This document shows positions 1 to 7,907 of a stretch of 64,000 bases of DNA, piece after piece; positions within the stretch are counted from its first letter, which is position 1, and every line of letters begins with the position of its first letter. This stretch comes from Piscinibacter sp. HJYY11 (lineage in GTDB: Bacteria > Pseudomonadota > Gammaproteobacteria > Burkholderiales > Burkholderiaceae_C). The translations under genes and the position numbers were made by a program. The notes under the pieces are model-generated. The model saw nothing but the letters and a program-made list of their open reading frames with translations, had not been told where the DNA came from and did no database searches. Location: contig NZ_JAERQZ010000001.1 of NCBI RefSeq assembly GCF_016735515.1, forward strand, positions 1,116,001 to 1,180,000, read 5' to 3'.

Positions 1-30
1 TTCGAGCCCTCGGCCGAAGACCTGGATTGA
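1..30 (+). CDS. C-terminal tail of a truncated upstream gene (possible)
   Basis: Reading from base 1, frame 1 stays open for nine codons (FEPSAEDLD) and ends at a TGA at 28-30, six bases before the convergent stop of the SDR gene. The spacing suits the 3' end of a plus-strand gene whose body lies outside the window. Nine residues are too few to name a family, and a chance open stretch is possible. Confidence 0.35.
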   Translation, partial: FEPSAEDLD

Positions 31-36
31 CGAGGC

Positions 37-804
37 TCAGGTCCAGCCAGCGTCGACGGTGAACTCTTGCGCCGTGCACATGGCGGCATCGTCCGAGGCG
101 AGGAACAGCACCATGCTCGCGATGTGCTCCGGCATCAGCTTGTCGGGCAGGCACTGGTTGCGGGCGATCTCTTTTTCGCCCTCGGCGTCGAGCCACATCT
201 TCACCTGCCGCTCGGTCATCACCCAGCCCGGCGTGACCGTGTTGACGCGGATGCGGTCCTGGCCCAAGCCCGAGGCGAAACCGCGCGTGAGCCCGTCGAC
301 GGACGACTTCGACACCGCGTAGCACGGGTAGTCGCTGTTCTTTGTCTGCCAACCGATGGAGCCGATGTTGACGATGGAGCCGAAGCCCAGCCGCTTCATG
401 CCCGGCACCACCGACTGGATGGCAAACATCGCCGGGCGCTGGTTGATGGCGATGCGGTTGTCGTAGTACTCGGGCGTGATCTCTTCCAGCGTGTGCCGGT
501 CGTCGCTGGCCACGTTGTTGACCAGCACGGCGAAGTCGCCCAGCGCTTTCGCGGCGTCGGCGATCGCCGATTGCAAGGCCGGGATGTCGCGCACGTCGCA
601 GCGGCGCCACCAGATCCGGCTGGGACCCAGCTTTTCCGCCAGCGTGCGGCTCGACGCCTCGTCGATGTCGACAAAGGCCACGCGCGCACCCTGCGCGACA
701 AAGGCGTCGACCAGCGCCGCGCCGATCCCGCTGCCGCCACCGGTGATGAAGACGGTGCGGCCCTGCAGGCTGGGATAGGTGGCGAGTCGAGAGGGGGAAG
801 GCAT
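37..804 (-). CDS. SDR-family sugar 1-dehydrogenase
   Basis: A 255-residue classical short-chain dehydrogenase/reductase. The Rossmann glycine motif TGGGSGIG is at residues 21-28, an acidic end of beta-2 (VDID) near 45-48 suggests NAD preference, NNVA replaces the usual NNAG near 96-99, and the catalytic set is Asn121, Ser149, Tyr162 and Lys166. I chose the ATG at 804 because AGGAG lies just upstream; an in-frame ATG at 840 lacks such a site. The divergent neighbours are a sugar-acid dehydratase, a lactonase and an aldose epimerase, so oxidation of an aldose (galactose or arabinose type) to its lactone is the likely reaction. Substrate is inferred from context only; the SDR assignment itself is firm. 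Confidence 0.88.
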   Translation of the reverse strand: MPSPSRLATYPSLQGRTVFITGGGSGIGAALVDAFVAQGARVAFVDIDEASSRTLAEKLGPSRIWWRRCDVRDIPALQSAIADAAKALGDFAVLVNNVASDDRHTLEEITPEYYDNRIAINQRPAMFAIQSVVPGMKRLGFGSIVNIGSIGWQTKNSDYPCYAVSKSSVDGLTRGFASGLGQDRIRVNTVTPGWVMTERQVKMWLDAEGEKEIARNQCLPDKLMPEHIASMVLFLASDDAAMCTAQEFTVDAGWT

Positions 805-943
805 GCGATCTCCTGATGTATTGCAATCTTTATATGTCACGAGTTTTTTTCTTTATTTTTCTATTATCAATGTGCCTTGTTAGCATCCGCCGCGTCAAGC
901 GCTATCGCGCCCGAGCCCATAAAAGCACCGAGGACGACAACGA
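805..943. promoter_or_regulatory. AT-rich divergent promoter region
   Basis: This 139-bp gap separates the divergent SDR and dehydratase genes and is far richer in A/T than its surroundings, with a run of T at 843-859. TATAAA-like (minus strand, near 829-834) and TATTAT (plus strand, 862-867) hexamers could be -10 boxes, but no convincing -35 partner is visible. Shared control of both arms by one sugar-responsive regulator is an inference; no regulator gene is adjacent in the window. Confidence 0.45.
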
Positions 944-2692
944 ATGGATTCGAAGAAGAAGCCCGACGACAAGCCGGGAGACAAGCCCGTGCGCCGCAGC
1001 CAGGCCTGGTTCGGCAAGCAGGACCGCGATGGGTTCATGCACCGCAGCTGGCTCAAGAACCAGGGCTACCCGCACGACCTGCTCGACGGCCGCCCGGTCA
1101 TCGGCATCTGCAACACCTGGAGCGAGCTGACGCCCTGCAACGGCCACTTCCGCGACCTGGCGGAGTTCGTCAAGCGCGGCGTGTACGAAGCGGGCGGCTT
1201 CCCGCTCGAATTCCCGGTGATGTCGCTCGGCGAAACGCAGATGCGCCCCACCGCGATGCTCTTCCGCAACCTTGCCAGCATGGACGTGGAAGAGTCGATC
1301 CGCGGCAACCCGATCGACGGCGTGGTGCTGCTGATGGGCTGCGACAAGACCACGCCTTCTCTCATGATGGGCGCGGCCAGCTGCGACCTGCCGACCATCG
1401 GCCTGTCGGGCGGGCCGATGCTCAACGGCAAGTTCCGCGGCCGCGACGTGGGCTCCGGCACCGGCGTGTGGCAGATGAGCGAGATGGTGCGCGCCGGCGA
1501 GATGACGATGGAGGAGTTCACCGCCGCCGAGTCGTGCATGCACCGCTCCAGCGGCACCTGCATGACCATGGGCACGGCCTCCACGATGGCGAGCATGGTC
1601 GAGGCGCTCGGCATGTCGCTGCCGGAGAACGCCGCCATCCCCGCGGTCGACACCCGTCGCCACCGCCTTGCGCAGCTCACCGGCCGGCGCATCGTCGAGA
1701 TGGTGAAAGAGGACCTGCGCATGTCGAAGATCCTCACGCGCCAGGCCTTCGAGAACGCCATCCGCACCAACGCCGCCATCGGCGGCTCGACCAACGCGGT
1801 GGTGCACCTGCTGGCGATCGCGGGCCGCATGGGCATCCCGCTCACGCTGGAAGACTTCGACAAGCTGGGCGCCGAGATGCCCTGCATCCTGAACCTGCAA
1901 CCGTCGGGCAAGTACCTGATGGAAGACTTCTATTACGCGGGCGGCCTGCCGGCCGTCCTGCGCGAGATCACCTCGCGCCTGCATCTCGATGCGCTGACGG
2001 TCAACGGCAAGACACTGGGCGAGAACATCGCCAACGCCGCCTGCTACGACCGCGAGGTCATCAAGACCCCTGAAGAGCCGTTCATGGCCGACGCCGGCAT
2101 CGCCGTGCTGCGCGGCAACCTGGCGCCCAATGGCGCGGTGATCAAGCCGTCGGCCGCGTCGGCGCACCTGCTCAAGCACCGCGGCCGCGCGGTCGTGTTC
2201 GAGAACATCGAAGACTTCCACGCCCGCATCGACGACCCCGATCTCGACGTCGACGAGCACTGCGTGATGGTGCTCAAGAACTGCGGCCCGCGCGGCTACC
2301 CCGGCATGGCCGAGGTGGGCAACATGCCGCTGCCGCCCAAGGTGCTGCAGAAAGGCATCACCGACATGGTCCGCATCTCTGACGGCCGCATGAGCGGCAC
2401 GGCCTACGGCACCGTGGTGCTGCACACCTCGCCCGAAGCGGCGGCCGGCGGCACGCTGGCGCTCGTGAAGAACGGCGACATGATCGAGCTCGACGTGGCC
2501 AATCGGCGCCTGCACCTCGAGGTGTCGGACGAGGAGCTTGCGCGCCGCCGCGCCGACTGGCAGGCGCCCCCCGTGCCCAAGCGCGGCTGGTACAAGCTCT
2601 ACGTCGAGCACGTGCAGCAGGCGCACCTGGGGGCGGACCTCGACTTCCTGGTCGGCAGCAGCGGCGCACCGGTGCCGCGCGAGTCCCACTGA
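944..2692 (+). CDS. IlvD/Edd-family sugar-acid dehydratase
   Basis: A 582-residue member of the dihydroxy-acid / phosphogluconate dehydratase family. Candidate iron-sulfur ligands are Cys56 (GICNTW), Cys133 (MGCDKTTP) and Cys206 (SGTCMTMG); Lys135 next to the second Cys matches the carbamylated metal-binding lysine, and Ser484 in GRMSGT matches the catalytic serine. It differs clearly from the biosynthetic IlvD at 15801-17480. In sugar catabolism this family dehydrates aldonates (L-arabinonate, D-galactonate, D-fuconate) to 2-keto-3-deoxy acids. It leads a plus-strand group with a lactonase and a mutarotase, which fits that role. Which aldonate it uses cannot be read from the sequence. A short GAGGA precedes the ATG. 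Confidence 0.88.
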   Translation: MDSKKKPDDKPGDKPVRRSQAWFGKQDRDGFMHRSWLKNQGYPHDLLDGRPVIGICNTWSELTPCNGHFRDLAEFVKRGVYEAGGFPLEFPVMSLGETQMRPTAMLFRNLASMDVEESIRGNPIDGVVLLMGCDKTTPSLMMGAASCDLPTIGLSGGPMLNGKFRGRDVGSGTGVWQMSEMVRAGEMTMEEFTAAESCMHRSSGTCMTMGTASTMASMVEALGMSLPENAAIPAVDTRRHRLAQLTGRRIVEMVKEDLRMSKILTRQAFENAIRTNAAIGGSTNAVVHLLAIAGRMGIPLTLEDFDKLGAEMPCILNLQPSGKYLMEDFYYAGGLPAVLREITSRLHLDALTVNGKTLGENIANAACYDREVIKTPEEPFMADAGIAVLRGNLAPNGAVIKPSAASAHLLKHRGRAVVFENIEDFHARIDDPDLDVDEHCVMVLKNCGPRGYPGMAEVGNMPLPPKVLQKGITDMVRISDGRMSGTAYGTVVLHTSPEAAAGGTLALVKNGDMIELDVANRRLHLEVSDEELARRRADWQAPPVPKRGWYKLYVEHVQQAHLGADLDFLVGSSGAPVPRESH

Positions 2693-2765
2693 CGCCTGCG
2701 CGAGGAACAAAGTGGTTACGGCGCGAGCCCGCACAATCGCGCCGCCTCCACTTCGACCTGCCGAC

Positions 2766-3665
2766 ATGACTGCCCCGCGCCCCACCTCCGACCTGCGCTG
2801 CCTCTGGCCGGCCAACGCCACCCTGGGCGAAGGCACGCTCTGGTCGCCCCGCCGGCAGGCGATCTATTGGGTCGACATCCTCGGCCGTCAGCTGCACCGC
2901 TGCGAGCCGGAAGGCGGCCGGCGCACCAGCTGGCACTTCAACGAAGAGATCTCGGCCGTGGCCGAGCGCGCCCACCACCCCGGCCTGCTCGTCACTCTGC
3001 GCAGCGGCTTCGCGTTCTTTGACCCCGACACCGGCGCGCTCGAGCCGCTGCACGACCCCGAGCCCCACATCCCTGGCAACCGCTTCAACGACGGCAAGTG
3101 CGACGCCCAGGGCAACTTCTGGGGCGGCACGATGGACTTTGGCTGCACCGAACCCACCGGCAAGCTCTACCGCTTCGACGCCGAGCGCCGCTGCACCCTC
3201 GCCTTCGACGCGAACTACGCAGTCACCAACGGGCCGACCTGGTCGCTCGACGGCCGCACCCTCTACTTCAACGAAACGGCGAACAAGAAGGTCCACGCCT
3301 TCGACTTGGATGTGGCCACCGGCACGCTGTCGAACCAGCGCCTCTTCCTCCGCTTCGCCGACGACGACGGCTACCCCGACGGCATGACCACCGACGCCAG
3401 CGGCCGCCTGTGGATCGCCCACTGGGGCGGCGCGTGTGTCACCTGCCATGACCCGGTGACGGCCGAAGAGCTGGCGCGCATCCCGCTGCCGACCGATCAC
3501 GTCAGCAACTGCTGCTTCGGCGGCCAGGACCTGAAGACCCTCTTCATCACCACCGCGCGCTTCGAGCTGAGCGATGCGCAACTCGCCGCTCAGCCGCTGG
3601 CGGGTGCGCTCTTTTCGATCGACCTCGACACCGCCGGCCGCGCGCCGAACCTTTACGCAGGCTGA
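2766..3665 (+). CDS. SMP-30/gluconolactonase-family sugar lactonase
   Basis: A 299-residue six-bladed propeller protein of the SMP-30/regucalcin family. The expected divalent-metal ligands are in place: Glu22 (GEGTLW), Asn155 (VTNGPTW) and Asp205 (YPDGMT), and the NRFNDGK segment near 105-111 forms the substrate-side loop. Members hydrolyse aldonolactones to free aldonic acids. Here it would link the SDR dehydrogenase (lactone producer) to the dehydratase (aldonate consumer). The ATG at 2766 gives a family-typical N-terminus; the open frame extends further upstream inside the dehydratase gene but is not needed. The epimerase gene follows after only four bases, so the two are probably cotranscribed. 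Confidence 0.9.
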   Translation: MTAPRPTSDLRCLWPANATLGEGTLWSPRRQAIYWVDILGRQLHRCEPEGGRRTSWHFNEEISAVAERAHHPGLLVTLRSGFAFFDPDTGALEPLHDPEPHIPGNRFNDGKCDAQGNFWGGTMDFGCTEPTGKLYRFDAERRCTLAFDANYAVTNGPTWSLDGRTLYFNETANKKVHAFDLDVATGTLSNQRLFLRFADDDGYPDGMTTDASGRLWIAHWGGACVTCHDPVTAEELARIPLPTDHVSNCCFGGQDLKTLFITTARFELSDAQLAAQPLAGALFSIDLDTAGRAPNLYAG

Positions 3666-3669
3666 AGGG

Positions 3670-4578
3670 ATGCAACAAGACACCGTCTGGCTCGAACACG
3701 CCGGCCAACGCCTCGGCCTGCTGCCCACCCTGGGCGGCGGTATCGCCGCGTGGCAGACCTGGCACGCGGACACCTGGCACGACCTCTGGCGCCCCTGGGA
3801 CGGTGCCACGGCCGACCGCTACACCTTCGCCAATTTCGCGATGCTGCCGTGGACCAACCGCATCAGCCGCGGCGGCTTCGAGCAGGCGGGCCACTTCCAC
3901 CCTATGGCGCCCAACCGCGCCGGCGAGCCCTATCCCATCCACGGCGACGGCTGGTTGCAGGCCTGGCGGGCCGAGCGGCCACGCGTGAACACGCTGCGCC
4001 TGTCGCTCGAGTCCAAGCACCACGACGGCAACCCGTACCACTACCGCGCCGAACAGGTCTTCACGCTGCTCGACGCCGGGCTCGACCAATCCATCCACAT
4101 CACCCACCTCGGCGCCGAGCCCCTGCCCTATGGCACGGGCCTGCACCCCTACTTCCCGCGCACACCCGGCACGCGCATCACCACCTCGGTGAAGGGCGTG
4201 TGGCTCAGCGGCAGCGACCCGCTGCCGACTCGCCACACCGAGGAGATCCCCGCCGACTGGGACTTCAACCGCGGGGCGCCCGCGCACGGCAGCTTCGTCG
4301 ACAACTGCTACACCGGCTGGTCGGGCGAAGCCCACATCGACTGGCCCGAACACGGCCTGCGCGTGACGATGCGCGACCTGGCCACACTGCGGCGCGGGCG
4401 CAACGACGGCTACTGCCTGATGTACCGACCACCGCAGGGCAACGCCTTCTGCTTCGAGCCTGTCACCCACCCGATCGACGCCTTCCACCTGCCCAGCCGT
4501 CCGGGGCTGCAGGTGTTGGCGCAGGGCGAAACGCTGAGCCTCGAGGTGCAGTGGCGCGTGGAGAAATCGACGCGCTGA
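3670..4578 (+). CDS. Aldose 1-epimerase (mutarotase) family protein
   Basis: A 302-residue galactose-mutarotase-like beta-sandwich protein. His91 (PIHGDGW) and His159 (GLHPYF) match the substrate-binding and proton-donor histidines, and Glu263 (FCFEP) matches the catalytic base. It would interconvert sugar anomers, supplying the form used by the dehydrogenase. An earlier in-frame ATG at 3574 lies inside the lactonase gene and gives a basic leader unlike the family; the ATG at 3670, preceded by GAAGGG, is preferred. It is the last gene of the sugar-oxidation group. Substrate range is not determinable from the sequence. Confidence 0.88.
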   Translation: MQQDTVWLEHAGQRLGLLPTLGGGIAAWQTWHADTWHDLWRPWDGATADRYTFANFAMLPWTNRISRGGFEQAGHFHPMAPNRAGEPYPIHGDGWLQAWRAERPRVNTLRLSLESKHHDGNPYHYRAEQVFTLLDAGLDQSIHITHLGAEPLPYGTGLHPYFPRTPGTRITTSVKGVWLSGSDPLPTRHTEEIPADWDFNRGAPAHGSFVDNCYTGWSGEAHIDWPEHGLRVTMRDLATLRRGRNDGYCLMYRPPQGNAFCFEPVTHPIDAFHLPSRPGLQVLAQGETLSLEVQWRVEKSTR

Positions 4579-4681
4579 GCCCTGGCCTCGCGGCGGCGAA
4601 CCGATTCTGCGGCCAAGGTCTTGCAGCGCTCGCTACGATGTGCGCCACGGGCGGCGTCTCCGCCCAAGCGTGCTCCCACCG

Positions 4682-4972
4682 ATGATCGAGAAGTTCCTGG
4701 CCGGCGCCACGCTGGCGGTGTGCGTCGTGTTCATGCTCCGGCTCGTGGCCGGTGCGCAGCGCCGGGCTGCGCTCGACGCCTGGGCGCGCCTCACCTGGCT
4801 GCGCCTGAAGCACGGCTGGCTGCAGCTCTACCACTGGCGCAGCTCGCGCAAGAGCGCCGAGCGCCTGGCCGAAGAGGCCATCCGCCGCGCCCGCGACGAC
4901 GGCCACTGGGAAGGCAACGTCTACAAGCCCAAGTCGTTCAGCAAACGGCCGCCGCGCGACAAGATGCACTGA
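4682..4972 (+). CDS. Small membrane-anchored protein of unknown function
   Basis: A 96-residue protein with one hydrophobic N-terminal segment (about residues 5-20, FLAGATLAVCVVFMLRLV), then a basic, Arg/Trp/Leu-rich stretch (WLRLKHGWLQLYHWRSS) and a charged tail ending KRPPRDKMH. The layout predicts a single-pass inner-membrane protein with a basic cytoplasmic side. The ATG at 4682 follows a weak ribosome site; an upstream ATG at 4640 would add a non-conserved-looking Arg-rich leader. It converges on the large peptidase gene with 16 bp between stops. I do not recognise a named family. Confidence 0.6.
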   Translation: MIEKFLAGATLAVCVVFMLRLVAGAQRRAALDAWARLTWLRLKHGWLQLYHWRSSRKSAERLAEEAIRRARDDGHWEGNVYKPKSFSKRPPRDKMH

Positions 4973-4988
4973 GGGCCGCCGAAGCGGC

Positions 4989-7805
4989 TCAGAACGCCCG
5001 GCCGAGCGTGAAGTAGCCGCGCGTGCCCTTGGGAGCGTCCAGGCCCTGAGCCAGGCCGATGCGCACCTGGAAGCCGAGCGCGTAGAGCAACTTGAGGTCG
5101 GCCAGCACTTCGACCCCCACACCGCGGCTGTAGTGCAGCGGGCGGTTGCCGGTGTCCCACGCGCCGCCGATGTCGAAGAAGGCTGCCGCCGACACGCGGT
5201 TGATGCCGACTGCGGGCACCATGAAATGGCGGTCGATGTCGGCAATGGGCGTGCGGAACTCGAAGCTCGTGACGCGCGCCTTGCGGCCCAGCAGCACACG
5301 CTCGTTGCCGCGGTAGCCGCGCAGGGTGATGTCGCGGTTGTTGAGCGCGAGGCCGAACTGCAACTGCGGGTCGACCGCACCGCCGAGCTGGAAGGGCTCG
5401 GTCAGGCCTTCGGCCCAGGCCTCGGTGTGGCGCAGCGCGATCACGCTGCGGCCCACCGGCACGAAGCCGCGCCAGTCGAGGCGCACGACGTCACCGTCGT
5501 AGTCGTTGCGGCCGTCGCGGGCGAACGGGCGATAGCTCTCGTAGAGCAAGGTCGCCTTCTGCCCGCGGTTGTCGCCTTCGGACCACCAGCCGCCGCCGGT
5601 GGTGTCGTACTCGAACAGGCCGGCGAGCATGCGCTCGGTGCGGTTGACGGGGGCGTTGAAGGCCTCGGGGTGCACACGCTCGACATGGTCGAGCGCCGCA
5701 CCCACGCCGAACAGCACGCGCCGGTCGAGGCGCAGCCACGGCACCACGCTCAGCCACTGCGCGCTGGTGTTGCGGTCGAAGGCGCGCACGTCTTCGGTGT
5801 CGTCGCCGTTCACCCAGGCACGCGGCGTGAGGGTGCGCTGCAGGGTGAAGACATGCTGGTCGCGGAAAAGGTACTGCACCGCGCCCACCGGCTCGTGCTG
5901 CGTCACCTCGTACGCCAGGGTGGCGGCGTACTGGTGCCAGCCGAGCGCGTCAGCCCCGAACACGCTGGCGCCCACGCTGAAGAGCCCGCGGTCGCTCGAG
6001 CTCACCGGGAACCACGCCCGCGGGTAGACGGAGCGCAGCGCGCTGTAGGAGCGGCCGGCACCGAGGACGGGGTTGGTCACGGCGGCCGGCGCCGGCGCCG
6101 GCGCTGACGCTGCAGTGGCGGCCGGTGCGCGCTCGAGCGGCGCCGCCGTGCCCAGGCGACGCAGTTCGAAGCCGCCGGGCGCGACCACGGCCATCGCGAG
6201 CGAGCCGTCGTCCTGCGTGCCGCCTTGAGCCGTCACGCGGGTGTGGGTGTGGCTGAGCTTGACCCAGGCGCCCCCTTCCAGGCGATAGACGTTGAAGACG
6301 CCATCGCGCACGGCGATGAACTCCAGCCCCTTGGGGCCGTGCACCAGGCCGTGCACCGGCGCGTCGTGCGTGAATAGCAGGCGAGGCGCCGGTGTGGGCT
6401 GCGAGAGGTCGAAGGCGTCGACACGCCATGCACCCGCGCGCTTGCTCGCCACGGCGAGCTGCTGGCCATCGGGCGAGACGGCCAGGTCGATGAGGTTGAT
6501 CTCGCCGGGCGGCTCCCACAGCACACGTTGCTGCCGTCCTTGTGCATCGAGCTGCACCAGGCGCGTGATGCCCTGCCCCTGCTGCAAGGCGACGATGCCG
6601 CCACCGGCCTGCACGGCACGGCGCAGCCGCGCGCAGTGGGTGAGCTGGCGCAGGTCGCCATCGGCGTCGACGCGGTAGACGTCGTAGGCGAGGTAACGCC
6701 AGTTGCACACGTCCGGCTGGCTCAGCAGCACCTCGCCCTTGGCGTTGACGTGCAGTTCGGCGTTGCCGTTCACGTCGGCGAGCACGGTCTGCTTGCCGTC
6801 CTTGGCGATCTTCACGAGCTTGGCATGGTGCAGGCCGTCTTCCAGCACCGCCAGCGTCTCACCGCCCGGCAGCGCGGCGACCGCGCCCACGCCGAACATC
6901 GGGCCGGCGAGGCGCTCGCCTGCCACCTCGGCCTTCTGCTTCAGCGGCTGCGAACGTTCCCGCACCTGCTGCTGCAGGTCGGCGAGGAACTCAGCCCACA
7001 GCACGTCGAGCTGCTTGCCGGTGGCCTCGTACGGGCTGTTGTGCAGGCGTGGCCAGAACGGCGGGTTGCCGCTGTAGTGGTGCACGACCTTGGTGACCGA
7101 CTCCTTGCCGTAGCGGCGGGCGAGGAAGTCGAAGAAGTAGGCGCCGTAGAGGTACGACTTCGACAGCGGCAGCGCGCGGCCATTGGCGTTCAGCTCGCGC
7201 AGCGACAGGAAGCCCCGGCCCGCCTCGGCACGCAGCCAGGCTTCAAACACCGGCCCGCGCAGGCGGCCGCGGCCGGTGCCGGGCTCGCTCTCCTGGTAGA
7301 CGGCCAGGCCTTCGACCATCCAGTTCGGCTGAAACACGTTGGGAAAGAAGAACGGCTGCCGGCCGAAGATGCTCTGCAGCACGCTCGGGAAGCCGCGCAC
7401 CTTGTCGAGGTGCACGGTGTGGGTGAACTCGTGGGTGATGAGCAGCTCGAGCCAGTCGCTGTTGTCGAGCAGCTCGCCCGAATCGGGCGGCGCCATGTAG
7501 ACGCCGATGATGTTGTAGGGAAGCGGGGTCGAGAAGCCGTTGGCCAGGTCGTACTGGTCGATCAGCAGGATCTCGGTGCGGCCGCGCGGCTCCCATTGCA
7601 GCGCCTGGGTGATGCGCGGGTACACCTGCTCGGCGATCCGGGCGACCCGCTCGGCCTGCGGACGCCACGCGGCGCGGTAGTTGATGCGGAAGTGCGCCGT
7701 GTCGGCACTCTGCCAGTCGGGTGCGGGTTCGATGCTCTGGGCAACTGCAGCGCTGCATGCCCACCAGCATGACAGCAGGAAAACGAGGGTCCGGATCCAG
7801 GACAT
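4989..7805 (-). CDS. Metallopeptidase / beta-propeller / outer-membrane barrel protein
   Basis: A 938-residue protein with a signal peptide (residues 1-22, cut after AVA). The N-terminal third looks like a peptidase MA-type gluzincin: HEFTH at 125-129 with a downstream glutamate at 165 (WMVEGLAVY). A middle region (about 290-570) resembles WD40-like/TolB-type propeller repeats (for example SPDGQQLAVAS, PGGETLAVLEDG). After an Ala/Pro-rich linker, the last 300 or so residues are rich in alternating aromatic strands, contain RGYRGNE and end in a terminal Phe (YFTLGRAF), as in outer-membrane barrels. It is probably an outer-membrane protein with a periplasmic or surface protease domain. The ATG at 7805 is chosen because it begins the signal peptide. 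Substrate unknown. Confidence 0.78.
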   Translation of the reverse strand: MSWIRTLVFLLSCWWACSAAVAQSIEPAPDWQSADTAHFRINYRAAWRPQAERVARIAEQVYPRITQALQWEPRGRTEILLIDQYDLANGFSTPLPYNIIGVYMAPPDSGELLDNSDWLELLITHEFTHTVHLDKVRGFPSVLQSIFGRQPFFFPNVFQPNWMVEGLAVYQESEPGTGRGRLRGPVFEAWLRAEAGRGFLSLRELNANGRALPLSKSYLYGAYFFDFLARRYGKESVTKVVHHYSGNPPFWPRLHNSPYEATGKQLDVLWAEFLADLQQQVRERSQPLKQKAEVAGERLAGPMFGVGAVAALPGGETLAVLEDGLHHAKLVKIAKDGKQTVLADVNGNAELHVNAKGEVLLSQPDVCNWRYLAYDVYRVDADGDLRQLTHCARLRRAVQAGGGIVALQQGQGITRLVQLDAQGRQQRVLWEPPGEINLIDLAVSPDGQQLAVASKRAGAWRVDAFDLSQPTPAPRLLFTHDAPVHGLVHGPKGLEFIAVRDGVFNVYRLEGGAWVKLSHTHTRVTAQGGTQDDGSLAMAVVAPGGFELRRLGTAAPLERAPAATAASAPAPAPAAVTNPVLGAGRSYSALRSVYPRAWFPVSSSDRGLFSVGASVFGADALGWHQYAATLAYEVTQHEPVGAVQYLFRDQHVFTLQRTLTPRAWVNGDDTEDVRAFDRNTSAQWLSVVPWLRLDRRVLFGVGAALDHVERVHPEAFNAPVNRTERMLAGLFEYDTTGGGWWSEGDNRGQKATLLYESYRPFARDGRNDYDGDVVRLDWRGFVPVGRSVIALRHTEAWAEGLTEPFQLGGAVDPQLQFGLALNNRDITLRGYRGNERVLLGRKARVTSFEFRTPIADIDRHFMVPAVGINRVSAAAFFDIGGAWDTGNRPLHYSRGVGVEVLADLKLLYALGFQVRIGLAQGLDAPKGTRGYFTLGRAF

Positions 7806-7907
7806 AGGGTCTCCACGGGGGGTGGTCTGCGTTTTTGTCGGGCGCAAGGGTACAGGACGACGGGCGCCCGGCCGGCGTACGCCCCTGTGACAGGCCGTTT
7901 CGGGGGC

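Noticed and set aside
902..2836. Minus-strand open frame opposite the sugar-acid dehydratase
   Set aside because: His/Arg/Val repetitive composition; the plus-strand protein has all dehydratase cysteines.
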